Shown here piece after piece: positions 1 to 10,352 of a stretch of 64,000 bases of DNA. This DNA is from Ruminococcus sp. XPD3002 (GTDB lineage: Bacteria > Bacillota > Clostridia > Oscillospirales > Ruminococcaceae). The notes under the pieces are model-generated. The model was given only the letters and a program-made list of their open reading frames with translations. It did not search any database and had not been told where the DNA came from. The position numbers and the translations under genes are program-made. The stretch covers positions 926-64,925 of the forward strand of contig FPJT01000007.1 in NCBI GenBank assembly GCA_900119535.1, given 5' to 3'. Positions within the stretch are counted from its first letter, which is position 1, and each line of letters starts with the position of its first letter.

Positions 1-405
1 CTTGTTGTTGTGGACTTCGACGATGTACTTGCCTTTGTAGTAGTTGTGCTTGTTGTTGTGGACATCGACGATGTACTTGCCTTTGTAGTTGTAGTTGATG
101 TTGTAGATGTTGTTGTGGTCGACGTTGTCGTAGTTGATGTTGTAGTTGTTGATGTGGTAGTAGTCGATGTTGTGGTTGTTGTCGATGTACTTGTTGTTGT
201 AGTCGACGTTGTTGTTGTCGATGTGGTTGTAGTTGTCGACGTTGTTGTGGTAGTTGTTGATGTGGTAGTAGTTGCGGAAGTATCAGTTGAATCTGTTGTG
301 TCAACTGTAGAAGTTACCGCTGTTGTACTTGTTGTTGTAGTAGAAGTTGTTGTAGTTGAGGATGTGCTTGTAGTAGAAGTAGTTGTATTAGCCTTAGCAT
401 CATTT
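1..405 (-). repeat. Thr/Ser-rich linker-coding tract
   Basis: On the minus strand this stretch encodes runs of Thr broken by single Ser (TTTST, TTTTS), built from ACA/ACT/TCA codons and repeated GTT/GTA-rich units as seen on the plus strand. Thr-rich linkers of this kind separate modules and dockerins in Ruminococcus extracellular proteins, which suggests a further domain just outside the window. Confidence 0.85.
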
Positions 406-3400
406 ACAACTATTTCATTCTTGGACTTATCTGCAAGATAGTAGCCTTCCTCTGAATCAGCATCTGCCGACTCCTTAAGGGCATCGCCCTCAACCCTTAC
501 AAGCTTTCCGCCCTTGATCTCGAATTCAAGATCAGATGATACTATTGTGTATCTTACCTTGCCGGACTCGAAATCATCGCCTGTCTCTCTGAGTACATAT
601 GTACCGTCGATGAGTCCCTTGACGATCTTTGCAACGTCACCAGATGTCCAGCGGATTCCCACTGTCTTGCCGTCCTCATTGATAACTCTTATCTTGTTAT
701 CGCCTTCAGCCGTATCATCTGCGTTGGCATTGACAATATCGGTCCAGTCTATATCGGGATTTCTTATTTCAAGCTTAGCGCCTGAAACTTCTGTCTTTCC
801 TGTGATGTCTCTCTTGTCGATAGAAAGCTCACTGTAATCATCCTTAACGATGAGTCCAGTGCCGTTCTCGTTCACTGCATAGTGACCTGTTGTATCTGCT
901 TCGATGAGAGATACCTTTCCGCCGTCTACCTTGAACTTGAACTTGCTTACAATTGTAAATCCGTTAGGAGCGGTCTTTTCTTCCAGTGTATAGACACCGT
1001 TCTTAAGACCTGAAAGTTCTGTGCTGTTGCTTGTGAATTCTGCTGTATTACCGCTTGTAACAGTGGTCTTGTTCTTGCCGTCATTAATGATAACGCCTTC
1101 AAGCGTACCCTCATCAGCAGTAAGTATGAAAGTTGCCTTTCCTGCTGCTTCGGGGATATTTCCGCCTGTAATGGTCTTCTTATCGATAGTGATGGTATCC
1201 TTCTGTCTGTCCTCTACTACCAGATGTCCTGTAACTTCATCGATGTAAGCATTGCCGTTTGTAACAGCTGTTATGCTCTCCTTATCGACCTTGCCGTTCC
1301 TGATAGTAAATTCAAACTCTGTCACTGTTTCATATCCCTCGGGAGCAGCATTCTCCTTAAGGATATATGTTCCGTTCTTAAGACCTGTGAACTCAGCGCT
1401 GTTGCCTGAGAATTCAACTGTCTTCTTGTCAGATGTAAGAGCCTCGCCATTCTTGCCGAGAACAACTCCGCCAAGGTCTGTGTCCTTTGCAGTAAGTGTG
1501 AACTGTGCCTTACCTGCTTCTTCAGGTATCTCCTTTGCACCGAGTGCCTTCTTATCAACAGTCAGTACAGATCTTGCGTCCTTTACAACGATCTTATCGC
1601 CGTCAGCAGAAACGTCACCGTCAGTTACAGCTGTTATGCTCTCCTTGACAACATGACCTTCCTTAACCTCAAACGTGAATGTAGTTACTGTTGTATAGCC
1701 GTCTGGAGCAGCAGTTTCCTCCAGTGAGTACTTACCGTCCTGAAGTCCGTTGAATACTGCCTTGTTACCGTCAAATGCAACGAATTCCTTATCGGATGCA
1801 TCATCAGTTTCAGCCTTGACCTTTTCGCCCTTTACCTTTACGTCAGCGAAGGACTGACCTTCATCAGCGTAGAGCTTGAATTTAGCGATATTGCCTTCTT
1901 CAAGAGCTTCTCCGCCAAGTGTTGCCTTGTCGAACTCTACAGTTGATAATGCATCCTTTACGATGACCTTACCGTCCTTGAATTCAACACTGCCGTTTGT
2001 GATAGTTGAAACACTGCCGTCAACGAGCTTGCCGTCCTTGACCTCGAATGTGAAGGAGGATGTTACTGTCTCTCCTGCAACATTATTGATCTTTGTGCAG
2101 CCGTTAGGAGCAACTGTTTCTTCAAGTGTGTATGTACCGTTCTTAAGTCCTCTGAATACAGCATCGTTTCCTTCAAATGTAACTGAAGAAAGACCTGTTG
2201 CCGCATCCTTTTCAGCAGCTATTGCCTTTCCGTCAATAGTAACTCCGCTAAGGTCTGAACCTGTAAGTCTGAATGAAGCCTTGTTGTCCTCTGCAAGCTT
2301 CTCGCCTGCTCCGAGGAGTTCCTTGGATATTTCAACTGTAGACTTCTTATCCAGTACAGTAAGTGTCTTGCCGTCATCCGAAAGCTTTACATCGCCGTCG
2401 GTAGAAACTGTTGTGCTGTCCTTCTTGACTACACCGTTCTCTACCTCGAAACCGATATTTGTAACTGTGATGAATCCGTCAGGAGCAGCTGTTTCTGTAA
2501 GAGTGTACTTGCCGTCCTTAAGTCCTGTTATCTTTATTGAATTGCCCTCGATGTCAATGGACTTCTGACCTGCTTTGCCCTTTACATTGCCGTCACCGAA
2601 CGAAACGCCCTCAAATGTTGCATCGCCTTCGGAAGTGAGTGTGAACTTTGCAGTTCCCGATGTTATCTCTTCAACCTTTGTATCGTCCGAGCCGAGGCCC
2701 TTCTTGTCGATGTTGATAACCGAGATATCATCTGTGATGGTGATAGAATCACCGCTTTCCGACTTAACGACCTTCTGTGCACCTGTAGTCGCTGCATCGA
2801 CCTTGGTTACCTTATCTCCGCTCACGTTGAATGTGAATGCAGATACTACGGTATAACCGTCGGGAGCTGCTGTTTCTTCAAGTGTGTATTTGCCGTCAGT
2901 CAGACCTGTTACGTCTGTCTTTATGCCTGTGAATTCGATATACTTTCTGCCGCTTTCCGCATCAGTCTTTACCTCTGCCGAAACTCCGCCTACAGTTACC
3001 TTATCAAGTGACTGAGCCTCATCCGCATACAATCTGAATGAAGCTGCTGCATCTGAACCGTCCTCGCTGTCGGATACTACCTTCTTGTTGATAGTTATCT
3101 TCTTAGCTTCGGGTACTATAGCATCGTTGACTTCGATAGTGCTTTCGTCAGTGATGTAAGCAGTCAGGTTTTTATCGTTTGTTTCGTAGCTTCCGTCTGT
3201 AAGGGAAGTCTCACCCTTCTTGACGATAACTCCGTTGTCAATGGTGAACTTAACGTCAGATTCAATAACGTAGTATTCCTTGCCATTGATAGCAGTCTTT
3301 CCGTCTGTGCCTTTCTCGTGGAGAGTGTATTCTCCGTCAGGAAGTCCCTTGATGTGTACAGCAGTATCGCCTGAAGTCCATGTAAGACCGTTTTCGATTG

Positions 3401-6400
3401 CCTTTACGCCTTCTGAAGAGTTTTCAGCTATTGCAGCCCAGTCTGCGGATGAAGTTCCTGTGATAGTAAGCTCAGCACCGCTAAGCTCCTTCTTGCCGTC
3501 TGTAACATCATATTTTGTTATGCTTATGTCTGAAATATCATCTGTGATCGTGATAACATCGCCCTTTGAAGTTACCTTGTCGCCTTCTGTGGAAACAGTT
3601 ACCTTTTCAAGTCCTCCGTCATCGTTGATCTCGAATGTGAATTCAGAAACCACCTTGTATCCGTCGGGAGCAGCTGTTTCCTTGAGGGAGTAAGTACCAT
3701 TCTTAAGACCTGTTATATCAGATGCGTTTCCTTCAAATTCTATTGAAGTTTTATCCGTATCGCTTACAGTGTATTCCTTCTCGCCGACCTTGACTTTAAC
3801 GCCGTTAAGGTCTGCATCGCTTCCTGAAGCCTTAAGAGTGAATGAAGCATTATCAACAGGAGTTCCGCCGAGTACGGTCTTGTTTATTGTGATTATCCTG
3901 CTCTTGCGGTCCTTGACGATAAGTGTCTTGCCGTCTGTTGAAAGCTCTGCTTCGCCGTTTGTGACAACTCCGAGATTTACTGCTTCGCCCTTCTGGTTGA
4001 TACTGAATGTGAAATCCGATACAGCATCATATCCTGCAGGTGAAGTATCCTCATGGAACGTATATGTCTCGCCTGCTGAGAGTTTTCCTTCGATAACGTG
4101 TGACTTTCCTGCTTCGGATGTCCACTCGTCGATAATATTGCCGTTCTTGTCAAGGATCTGTATCTTGGCATCAGGTATTTCTGCACCTGTATTTATGTCT
4201 GTCTTTGATATTGTCAGTTTTGTAACTTCGTCCTTCATTTCGACAGCAGTTACTTCGTTGTTCTTATTTACTGTGAATTTAACGTCAGATGCGTAGGTAT
4301 ATCCTGCAGGAGCGCCTTCCTCGTGGAGAGTATAGGTCTCGCCTGCCTTAAGTACACCGTTGATCTCGTGGGATTTTCCTTCCTCGGAAGTCCATGAATC
4401 GATCACTGTACCGGTCTTGTCGATGACCTGTAACTTAGCACCGGGTATCTCCTTGCCGCTTGTTATATCGGTCTTGGATATCTTTACCTTTGTTACGTCA
4501 TCCTTCATTGTTACTTCTGTAACTGAACCGTCTTTATTGACTGTGAATTCAACATCTTCAGCGTAAGCATATCCCTCAGGAGCGCCTTCCTCGTGGAGGG
4601 TATAGGTCTCGCCTGCCTTAAGTACGCCGTTAATCTCATGGGATTTTCCTTCCTCGGAAGTCCATGAATCGATAACTGTTCCGTTCTTGTCGATGACCTG
4701 TAACTCAGCACCGGGTATCTCCTTGCCGCCTGTTATGTCGGTCTTGGATATCTTTACCTTTGTTACGTCATCCTTCATAGTTACTGTTGTAACTGAACCG
4801 TCTGCATTGACTGTGAACTCAATATCTTCAGCGTAAGCATATCCGTCGGGAGCGCCTTCCTCACGGAGGATATAAGTCTCGCCAGCCTTAAGTACGCCGT
4901 TGATCTCGTGCTTCTTTCCTGCTTCCGATTTCCATGAGTCTATGACATTTCCTTCAGAATCAAGTACGCGAAGCTCTGCGTCTGCTATTTCATTATCGCC
5001 TGTGATGTCTGTCTTTGAGATAGTGACCTTTGTGGTATTGTCCTTCATTGTTACCTGTACAGGTTCAGCCGAAGCTGTAACTGTGAAAGGAACATTTTCA
5101 GCGATTACGTATCCGTCAGGAGCTTTAACCTCTATCAGAACATAATCACCGGGATCAAGATCACCGAGGGTATTTGTTTTGCCTTTTTCGGACGTCCATG
5201 CTGCAACAGCTGTCTTTCCTGCAAGTGGTTTGCCGTCAGCGCCGATATCTTCTGCCTTATATACAGCAAGCTCTGCACCGCCTATAAGTTCGCTGCTGTT
5301 GAGGCTTGTCTTGGATATCTCTGCCTTGCCTTTCTCAGCATCGTAGTCTATCATTACTACTGCGCCTGTTTCAGCATCGTAATCTCCGCCTGTAACGTCC
5401 TTGATGTTGTTGTACTTATCTAATGTGAATGTGATGTCGGAAGCCTTCTTGTAGCCTGCGGGCTCTGTATCTTCCTTAAGTCTGTAAGATGCACCTGCAA
5501 TAACGCCTTCGCTTATTGTAAGCGGAGTGCTGCCGGAAGTCCAGCTCTTTACGAGAACTTCTTCTGCAAGAGGCTTGCCGTCTGCATCTGTTGTACGATA
5601 GAGAGAAAGTTCAGCATCAGGAAGTTCCTGACCGCCTGCATCTCTCTTGCTTATCTTTATGCCTACAGCATTATCCTTCATTACTACGGTAGTGTCGGAT
5701 AATTCCTCACCGTTTATCTTGACTGTATGGTCATTGGTGACTGTAAACTCGATATCCTCAGCGTAAGCATATCCGTTCGGAGCGCCTGTCTCCTTAAGGA
5801 TGTATGTACCTGTTTTAAGTGTGAAGGTCTTGGGAGCAGTTCCCGACTTCCATGTGATACCTGTACCGTCTTCGTTAAGTGAAACGTCAGTATCAGCTGC
5901 CAGTATATCACTCCAGTCGTAACCAGCGCATATAAGCTCTACCTGTGCCCCGGGAAGTTCATCTGTTCCTGTTGCAGCCTTCTTGCTTATAGTAACATCG
6001 GTTACCTCTGCTTCTGCGTCACATACAGTTATCTTACGGTTAGACTGATCGTACATGTAATAGCCTGAATCTGCATTGGGATCAGCAGCAGGTTTAAGTA
6101 CATCAGAGCTTACCGAGCTGTCTATGAGCTTACCGTTTGAGATCTTGAAATTAAGATCACTTGTAACGATCGAGTATTCTGTTGTGCCTGATTTGAAAGC
6201 ACCGCCGAATTCGCGAAGGATGTAGTCGCCACTTGAAAGATACTTTATCTCTTTATCGGTTCCGTCGGATATCCACTGGATACCTATTACCTTGCCTTCG
6301 CTGTTTGTAACAGCAGTTACATCCGAGTTTCCGTCAAGAACAGCTCCCCACTTGATATTTTCATCGTCAGAGATTATCCTGAGAGTTGCTCCCCTGACAT

Positions 6401-9400
6401 TTTTCTGACCTGTGATATCAGTTTTGCTTACCTTTATAGTATCAGAGATGATCTTGGTGTTGGTCAGGGTGCTGTTTACAACTCCGCCTGACTTTGCTTT
6501 GATGATATCATCCGAAACTGATACGCCCTCCTTGAGATCATCGCCGCCCCATACGCTCTGATAGTCTTCAAGAGGTTTCTCGTTTATCTTATACTCATAC
6601 TTGTGTATTGTCTGGCCTGCATGAACTTCATATGCAGGAAGCTTCAGTGCAAACACCCACTTGCCGTTCTGCTCAACTGCGTTATCATTGAGAGTGATAG
6701 TCTCTTCAGATATAACAGGCTCTGCAGAAGGATCTTTCAGATCCTTGCGTTCAATAACAAGTGTGATAGAATTCGGACGTCCTGTTTTGCTTGTATTATT
6801 ATCGTTCCATTCCTTCTCGAAGTTGAAGATAATAAAGCCAGCCTTTGTACCTGCAGCAGATGCAGTAAAGTTGTTTTTGTATTCCGAAGAAGAAAGCTGT
6901 TCAAAGACTGAAACCGAATAGCCGTCGGAATTGCGTACTACCGCAGTATTTCCGTAACGTGCCTTTTCTTCCTGTGGGCTGAAATGTACAGAGCCCTTTA
7001 CCTGATTTACTGATGCAGAATACTTGATAACATAATGTGTCTCGTCCTCAAGAGGAAGCGAGAGTTTTTTACCTGTACCTGCTCTTATGATGGCAGCACC
7101 CTCCAAGAGAGTTCCGTCATCAACAGATTCAAGGTGTGCATAGAGCTTGTCATTCTCGTTATTATCGACATCGATAAGCTTATACTGCTTATCATTGATA
7201 GTTATAGGAGAAAGAAACTCCATATCGCCGCCCAGCCAGTCATCAACGATGAGCTTGCCGTCTGTCGAGAGCTTTCTGCAATCCTTATTTACGTTTATGG
7301 TAAAGTTGCTCTTGGCACCTTCGCCCATTACGTGACTTTTTTCGATAAAGTCTTTTTTCGGATTTACATCCTGATCCTTAGATGCACTGGACTGCTTTTC
7401 ACCGTTAAGGCTGAGCTCAGCGGTGTTCTTGAACTTCTTGCCGACGCCTTCAAAATCGAATTTGAAAGCCGCTTCGTCGCTCATCTTTATAGCATATCCG
7501 ACAACGATCTTGTGTCCGCAATCAGAGTTAAGCTTTTCTGCTGTTTCAGCATCGATAGTGAAGCTGAAATCAACAGCATTCTGGCTTTTAGCTGCCGATG
7601 CCTTACCGAAAGTGGTAAATGCAGCATCATGACTTGTTGCGCCTTCATATTCCCATGCAAAATAACCGTTATTATCGCTATAAGCGGAATTATCCTTATC
7701 AACACCGCCATAATAAGCGCTGTCGGGAACATATTCATATCCTTCGGGAAGGATATCATGTATGCTTATTTCCTGACCTGCTTCAAAGTCCTCTTCATTC
7801 TGAATCTTGAGAAGCCAGAAAAGCGTATGATTGAAATCGGAGTTCGCATCATAATTGTATGTTCTTCCGTTATCAGCAACAATCTTTTTTATCGATAGCT
7901 TTGGCTTCTTGATAGCTTCCTGCTGATTTTGTGAAACAGTTCCCACAGGGAAATTATAGTTTACATTAACTGTATTTCCATAGATATCTGTTTCATCTCC
8001 GAGCATTTCCAGAGGAATAAGTACTGTCAGTGTCTTTCCGCGGTTTGCAGTTAAGAATTCACTGTCAGTGATATCGAAGCTGAGTGATCTTTCATTTTTC
8101 TGGATATTGTTCAACCTCGGTGTCATTTCTTCGGCAGGAATGCTTGTACCGTCAACTGAGAACTGAAGGTTTTCTATTCCGCCCTCAAAAGACATATTAT
8201 TGTTTACCGAAGTTTCAAGTACATAATTGGTCTCCCATGCATCACGGACGTTGATAGAAGTAAGTTTATCAACATCAGGGATAGCAAGATTTACCTTCCA
8301 CCAGATAACACCGTTCTCAACATGATCGACTTCCTTGGTGAACTTGTAATCATCGCCGATTTTTCCGCTGTTATTGATGTTGCCGGAACCTGTACCGCCC
8401 TGCAAAATAATATCGCCGAAATGCATCTCGAAGCTGTTTCCGATATTTGTGTTAACAGGTATTTCGAGTATTTCGTCAGGTATAGCAGTACTATAGGTAA
8501 GTGTATAGCTTCCGTCTGTATTCTTTGTGAAATCAGAGATGTTAACCTTTACACTGTCACCGTCTTTGACTGCGGACGGTGCTGCAGCACTGATTCCTTC
8601 CAGAACTTCATCAACTGTCAGGTTCTGTCCGGGTTTGTCAAGTATGTACCATTTAGATGTATCTCCGCCGCCGAGGACCTTCGGATCAACCGTTATCGTC
8701 CAGTTGACTACCTTGTTGGTCATATCAGTTTCGCCAGTCTTATTGAGAACAGGCTTTTCGATATTTGCATAGGCAGTATTGTCGGAGTTTGTGTTTACCT
8801 TTTCATTGTTCGCTGAACTGTAAAGCAATGCAGTGTTGTCGGAATCAACATTTGAAGTTACACTCGCAACAACTTTTTTCGGATCAAGCTTAAGAGCGTA
8901 GGTGTACTCTACGGTACTTCCTTTGAGAAGATTTTCTATCTCAGGGAATATCATAGTAACCGTGCCTGATTCATCAGCGCTGATCTTTACTGCCGAGCTG
9001 TCTATGGCAGTACCGCCGCATTTGAGATCCGAAAGGACCGATGAAGGTGATTCAGCGTTATAAGCATAGATTCCGTTTGAAGGGAAAGTATCCTTTACAT
9101 AAACTTTACCCTTGTCCTTTGAAACATTGCTTATAGTCACCTTGAATTGTGCGTATTGATCACCGTCTTTTGTGATGATGCCCTCTGATGTCTTTCTTAT
9201 ATCGCATGTCTGTGCGGGAAGATTAAGTAATACCGTATCTCCCATATAGCCAAGCTCGAAACTATCAGCATCACCAACAGATGAAGCATCAACCTTTGCC
9301 TCAATTACGCCTGAACCTTCAAAATCGGTATCATTTCCCGGTTTAGGCGTGATGTCTATATAGACATAGCCGTCTTCAAATCTGTAAGTTGCAGTACACT

Positions 9401-9788
9401 GATCGTTGTTAACTACAGCAGGAGACTGTGCAGCCATGATAGCGTGGTTGAACTTAGGATCGAAGCGGATGGTGAACGGCGATTCAGATGAGAAAGATGG
9501 ATCCATCTTCCAGTCAAAGCTGATATAGACGCTCTGACCGTCCGAGACCGTCGTACCGGGACTTAATGTGTTACTGCATCCCGGATCAGAGAATATCTCT
9601 GCGTTTGCTGAGAAAGCTGACGAATTATCAAAGGTAGAGCCGTCGGTGGAAATATCAGCCGAATTAATAGCCGAATAAGCTGTAATAGCACGTTCCCAAA
9701 CCGTATTGGACGGCATGTACGCCATGATAATGAGCAAGCTCATCATAACGCTCAACATCCTCTTGTAGAGTTGTTTGTGTATACTCAT
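1..9788 (-). CDS. Giant secreted adhesin with SpaA/Cna_B repeats (C-terminus beyond window)
   Basis: The frame stays open for at least 3,262 codons and runs off the left edge, so the C-terminus is missing. Residues 1-35 are a signal peptide (basic start, hydrophobic MLSVMMSLLIIMAYM). Residues ~40-960 read as successive all-beta adhesin domains like those of isopeptide-forming pilins. Near residue 987 a typical Cna_B opening occurs (FEKEWNDNN, then GRPNSITL). Residues ~1,100-3,100 hold about 17 SpaA/Cna_B-type repeats, many closing with variants of EETAAPDGYT. The last ~135 visible residues are almost all Thr/Ser. An in-frame TGA upstream limits the start to 9788, 9791 or 9806; 9788 lies 7 nt after GGGAG. 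The inferred role is attachment to fibre or cells. Whether it ends in a dockerin or a sortase signal cannot be seen. It is unusually long for this family. Confidence 0.85.
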   Translation of the reverse strand, partial: MSIHKQLYKRMLSVMMSLLIIMAYMPSNTVWERAITAYSAINSADISTDGSTFDNSSAFSANAEIFSDPGCSNTLSPGTTVSDGQSVYISFDWKMDPSFSSESPFTIRFDPKFNHAIMAAQSPAVVNNDQCTATYRFEDGYVYIDITPKPGNDTDFEGSGVIEAKVDASSVGDADSFELGYMGDTVLLNLPAQTCDIRKTSEGIITKDGDQYAQFKVTISNVSKDKGKVYVKDTFPSNGIYAYNAESPSSVLSDLKCGGTAIDSSAVKISADESGTVTMIFPEIENLLKGSTVEYTYALKLDPKKVVASVTSNVDSDNTALLYSSANNEKVNTNSDNTAYANIEKPVLNKTGETDMTNKVVNWTITVDPKVLGGGDTSKWYILDKPGQNLTVDEVLEGISAAAPSAVKDGDSVKVNISDFTKNTDGSYTLTYSTAIPDEILEIPVNTNIGNSFEMHFGDIILQGGTGSGNINNSGKIGDDYKFTKEVDHVENGVIWWKVNLAIPDVDKLTSINVRDAWETNYVLETSVNNNMSFEGGIENLQFSVDGTSIPAEEMTPRLNNIQKNERSLSFDITDSEFLTANRGKTLTVLIPLEMLGDETDIYGNTVNVNYNFPVGTVSQNQQEAIKKPKLSIKKIVADNGRTYNYDANSDFNHTLFWLLKIQNEEDFEAGQEISIHDILPEGYEYVPDSAYYGGVDKDNSAYSDNNGYFAWEYEGATSHDAAFTTFGKASAAKSQNAVDFSFTIDAETAEKLNSDCGHKIVVGYAIKMSDEAAFKFDFEGVGKKFKNTAELSLNGEKQSSASKDQDVNPKKDFIEKSHVMGEGAKSNFTINVNKDCRKLSTDGKLIVDDWLGGDMEFLSPITINDKQYKLIDVDNNENDKLYAHLESVDDGTLLEGAAIIRAGTGKKLSLPLEDETHYVIKYSASVNQVKGSVHFSPQEEKARYGNTAVVRNSDGYSVSVFEQLSSSEYKNNFTASAAGTKAGFIIFNFEKEWNDNNTSKTGRPNSITLVIERKDLKDPSAEPVISEETITLNDNAVEQNGKWVFALKLPAYEVHAGQTIHKYEYKINEKPLEDYQSVWGGDDLKEGVSVSDDIIKAKSGGVVNSTLTNTKIISDTIKVSKTDITGQKNVRGATLRIISDDENIKWGAVLDGNSDVTAVTNSEGKVIGIQWISDGTDKEIKYLSSGDYILREFGGAFKSGTTEYSIVTSDLNFKISNGKLIDSSVSSDVLKPAADPNADSGYYMYDQSNRKITVCDAEAEVTDVTISKKAATGTDELPGAQVELICAGYDWSDILAADTDVSLNEDGTGITWKSGTAPKTFTLKTGTYILKETGAPNGYAYAEDIEFTVTNDHTVKINGEELSDTTVVMKDNAVGIKISKRDAGGQELPDAELSLYRTTDADGKPLAEEVLVKSWTSGSTPLTISEGVIAGASYRLKEDTEPAGYKKASDITFTLDKYNNIKDVTGGDYDAETGAVVMIDYDAEKGKAEISKTSLNSSELIGGAELAVYKAEDIGADGKPLAGKTAVAAWTSEKGKTNTLGDLDPGDYVLIEVKAPDGYVIAENVPFTVTASAEPVQVTMKDNTTKVTISKTDITGDNEIADAELRVLDSEGNVIDSWKSEAGKKHEINGVLKAGETYILREEGAPDGYAYAEDIEFTVNADGSVTTVTMKDDVTKVKISKTDITGGKEIPGAELQVIDKNGTVIDSWTSEEGKSHEINGVLKAGETYTLHEEGAPEGYAYAEDVEFTVNKDGSVTEVTMKDDVTKVKISKTDITSGKEIPGAKLQVIDKTGTVIDSWTSEEGKSHEINGVLKAGETYTLHEEGAPAGYTYASDVKFTVNKNNEVTAVEMKDEVTKLTISKTDINTGAEIPDAKIQILDKNGNIIDEWTSEAGKSHVIEGKLSAGETYTFHEDTSPAGYDAVSDFTFSINQKGEAVNLGVVTNGEAELSTDGKTLIVKDRKSRIITINKTVLGGTPVDNASFTLKASGSDADLNGVKVKVGEKEYTVSDTDKTSIEFEGNASDITGLKNGTYSLKETAAPDGYKVVSEFTFEINDDGGLEKVTVSTEGDKVTSKGDVITITDDISDISITKYDVTDGKKELSGAELTITGTSSADWAAIAENSSEGVKAIENGLTWTSGDTAVHIKGLPDGEYTLHEKGTDGKTAINGKEYYVIESDVKFTIDNGVIVKKGETSLTDGSYETNDKNLTAYITDESTIEVNDAIVPEAKKITINKKVVSDSEDGSDAAASFRLYADEAQSLDKVTVGGVSAEVKTDAESGRKYIEFTGIKTDVTGLTDGKYTLEETAAPDGYTVVSAFTFNVSGDKVTKVDAATTGAQKVVKSESGDSITITDDISVINIDKKGLGSDDTKVEEITSGTAKFTLTSEGDATFEGVSFGDGNVKGKAGQKSIDIEGNSIKITGLKDGKYTLTETAAPDGFITVTNIGFEVENGVVKKDSTTVSTDGDVKLSDDGKTLTVLDKKSTVEISKELLGAGEKLAEDNKASFRLTGSDLSGVTIDGKAIAAEKDAATGLSSVTFEGNDAVFRGLKNGTYTLEETVAPNGCTKINNVAGETVTSSFTFEVKDGKLVDGSVSTITNGSVEFKDGKVIVKDALSTVEFDKATLGGEALEEGNIAKFKLYADEGQSFADVKVKGEKVKAETDDASDKEFVAFDGNKAVFNGLQDGKYSLEETAAPDGYTTVTTFTFEVKEGHVVKESITAVTDGDVSADGDKIVVKDARSVLTVDKKALGAKEIPEEAGKAQFTLTAKDTDLGGVVLGKNGEALTSDKKTVEFSGNSAEFTGLKNGTYILKENAAPEGYETVTEFEFTIRNGKVDKESITAVTNGNAYIDEVTGHLVVEDRQKDTITIDKKTITGGNIPEAAGKATFILTADEGTLEGVIINDGKNKTTVTSGNTAEFTSNSTELSGLKNGVYTLEEKTAPNGFTIVSKFKFKVDGGKVSLIEADTTGHYAVNENGTGLIVKDDYSELSIDKRDITGKTEVSGAKLEIRNPDIDWTDIVNANADDTAEGDNKIRVINEDGKTVGIRWTSGDVAKIVKGLIDGTYVLRETGDDFESGKVRYTIVSSDLEFEIKGGKLVRVEGDALKESADADSEEGYYLADKSKNEIVVNDAKANTTTSTTSTSSTTTTSTTTTSTTAVTSTVDTTDSTDTSATTTTSTTTTTTSTTTTTSTTTTSTTTTSTSTTTTTSTTTTSTTTTSTTTTSTTTTSTTSTTTTKASTSSMSTTTSTTTTKASTSSKSTTT
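480..6480 (-). repeat. Array of about 17 SpaA/Cna_B-like repeats inside the adhesin
   Basis: Repeats of ~90-125 codons share an opening like VTISKTD or TVDKKTLG, a central GLKNGTYTLEE-type strand, an APDGY or APEGY turn and a closing TFTI..DGKV segment. APxGY-type turns appear (plus-strand positions) near 970, 1335, 1700, 2105, 2485, 2865, 3665, 4040, 4310, 4580, 4850, 5120, 5460 and 5780, with degenerate copies near 540, 3290 and 6180. Conserved Lys early and Glu late in each unit are where Cna_B folds form isopeptide bonds; bond formation is inferred. Confidence 0.8.
3975..5150 (-). repeat. Block of exact 270-bp repeats
   Basis: Equivalent APxGY codons lie at 4041, 4311, 4581, 4851 and 5121, exactly 270 bp (90 codons) apart. 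The central units are nearly identical in DNA as well as protein (shared KEIPGA, IDSWTSEEGKSHEINGV, LKAGETYTL), which points to recent duplication or gene conversion. Outside the block the spacing drifts to 320-400 bp. Confidence 0.8.
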
Positions 9789-9924
9789 CATACCACTCCC
9801 TTTCATAAATGCTCATATGAGTTTTATCAGGATAATTCATCCTCCGTATCATATACCATCGGATCTGATAAGAATGACAGCTTTTTCTTATCTTCTTTTC
9901 ATGTATGATATGCATATTCCTCAT
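9664..9924 (-). other. Possible short overlapping reading frame before the adhesin (doubtful)
   Basis: An ATG at 9924 follows AGGTGGTGG at a usable distance and opens an 86-codon frame that runs 125 nt into the adhesin signal-peptide region in another frame. The product is basic and aromatic, with no recognised domain. It could be a translated leader coupled to the adhesin start, or chance. No homology can be claimed. Confidence 0.2.
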
Positions 9925-10352
9925 AAAACCACCACCTGTTTATAACTAAACCTATTTGTGCATAGTATTAAAATAGTATAAAACAGTATGAGCTTTTTTG
10001 TTTTATTGTATTAATATTTGATATATTAATTTTTAATATATCATCATACAATATATCAATATTGTAACATTCATGGCGCATAATTGCAATATACCGTTTG
10101 TAAACAAATTATTTTCGGCTAACAGAATTTCACACGTTTTTTTGGTGAAAACGACTAATTTTACGCGTTTTTGCAGAAATTTACTATACCATAGGTATTA
10201 TTTAGCTTCCGTATTATGTCATGTATAACAAATGTGATATTGGTTTATTCTTTTATCCATGTACCGTTTTTTAGTATTTTATAATGTCCAAAACAAATTC
10301 GCCTTTTTTGACCGCCATCCATAATGTTTTTTTCATTATCTTTCTCCTTTCC
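9807..10352. other. AT-rich divergent intergenic region
   Basis: This region separates the leftward adhesin from the rightward XRE-cupin operon. It is very AT-rich and has an 11-bp perfect inverted repeat with a TTT loop at 10019-10043, followed by more ATAT-rich partial palindromes. These could be an operator or just AT-rich promoter DNA. Apart from the doubtful short frame at 9664-9924 I see no gene, tRNA or known riboswitch here. Confidence 0.6.

Noticed and set aside
10..8816. Several plus-strand frames of 60-290 codons across the first 9 kb
   Set aside because: They lie inside the adhesin on the other strand, have skewed composition (Val runs opposite Thr codons, Ser/Pro-rich), and lack ribosome sites and domains.
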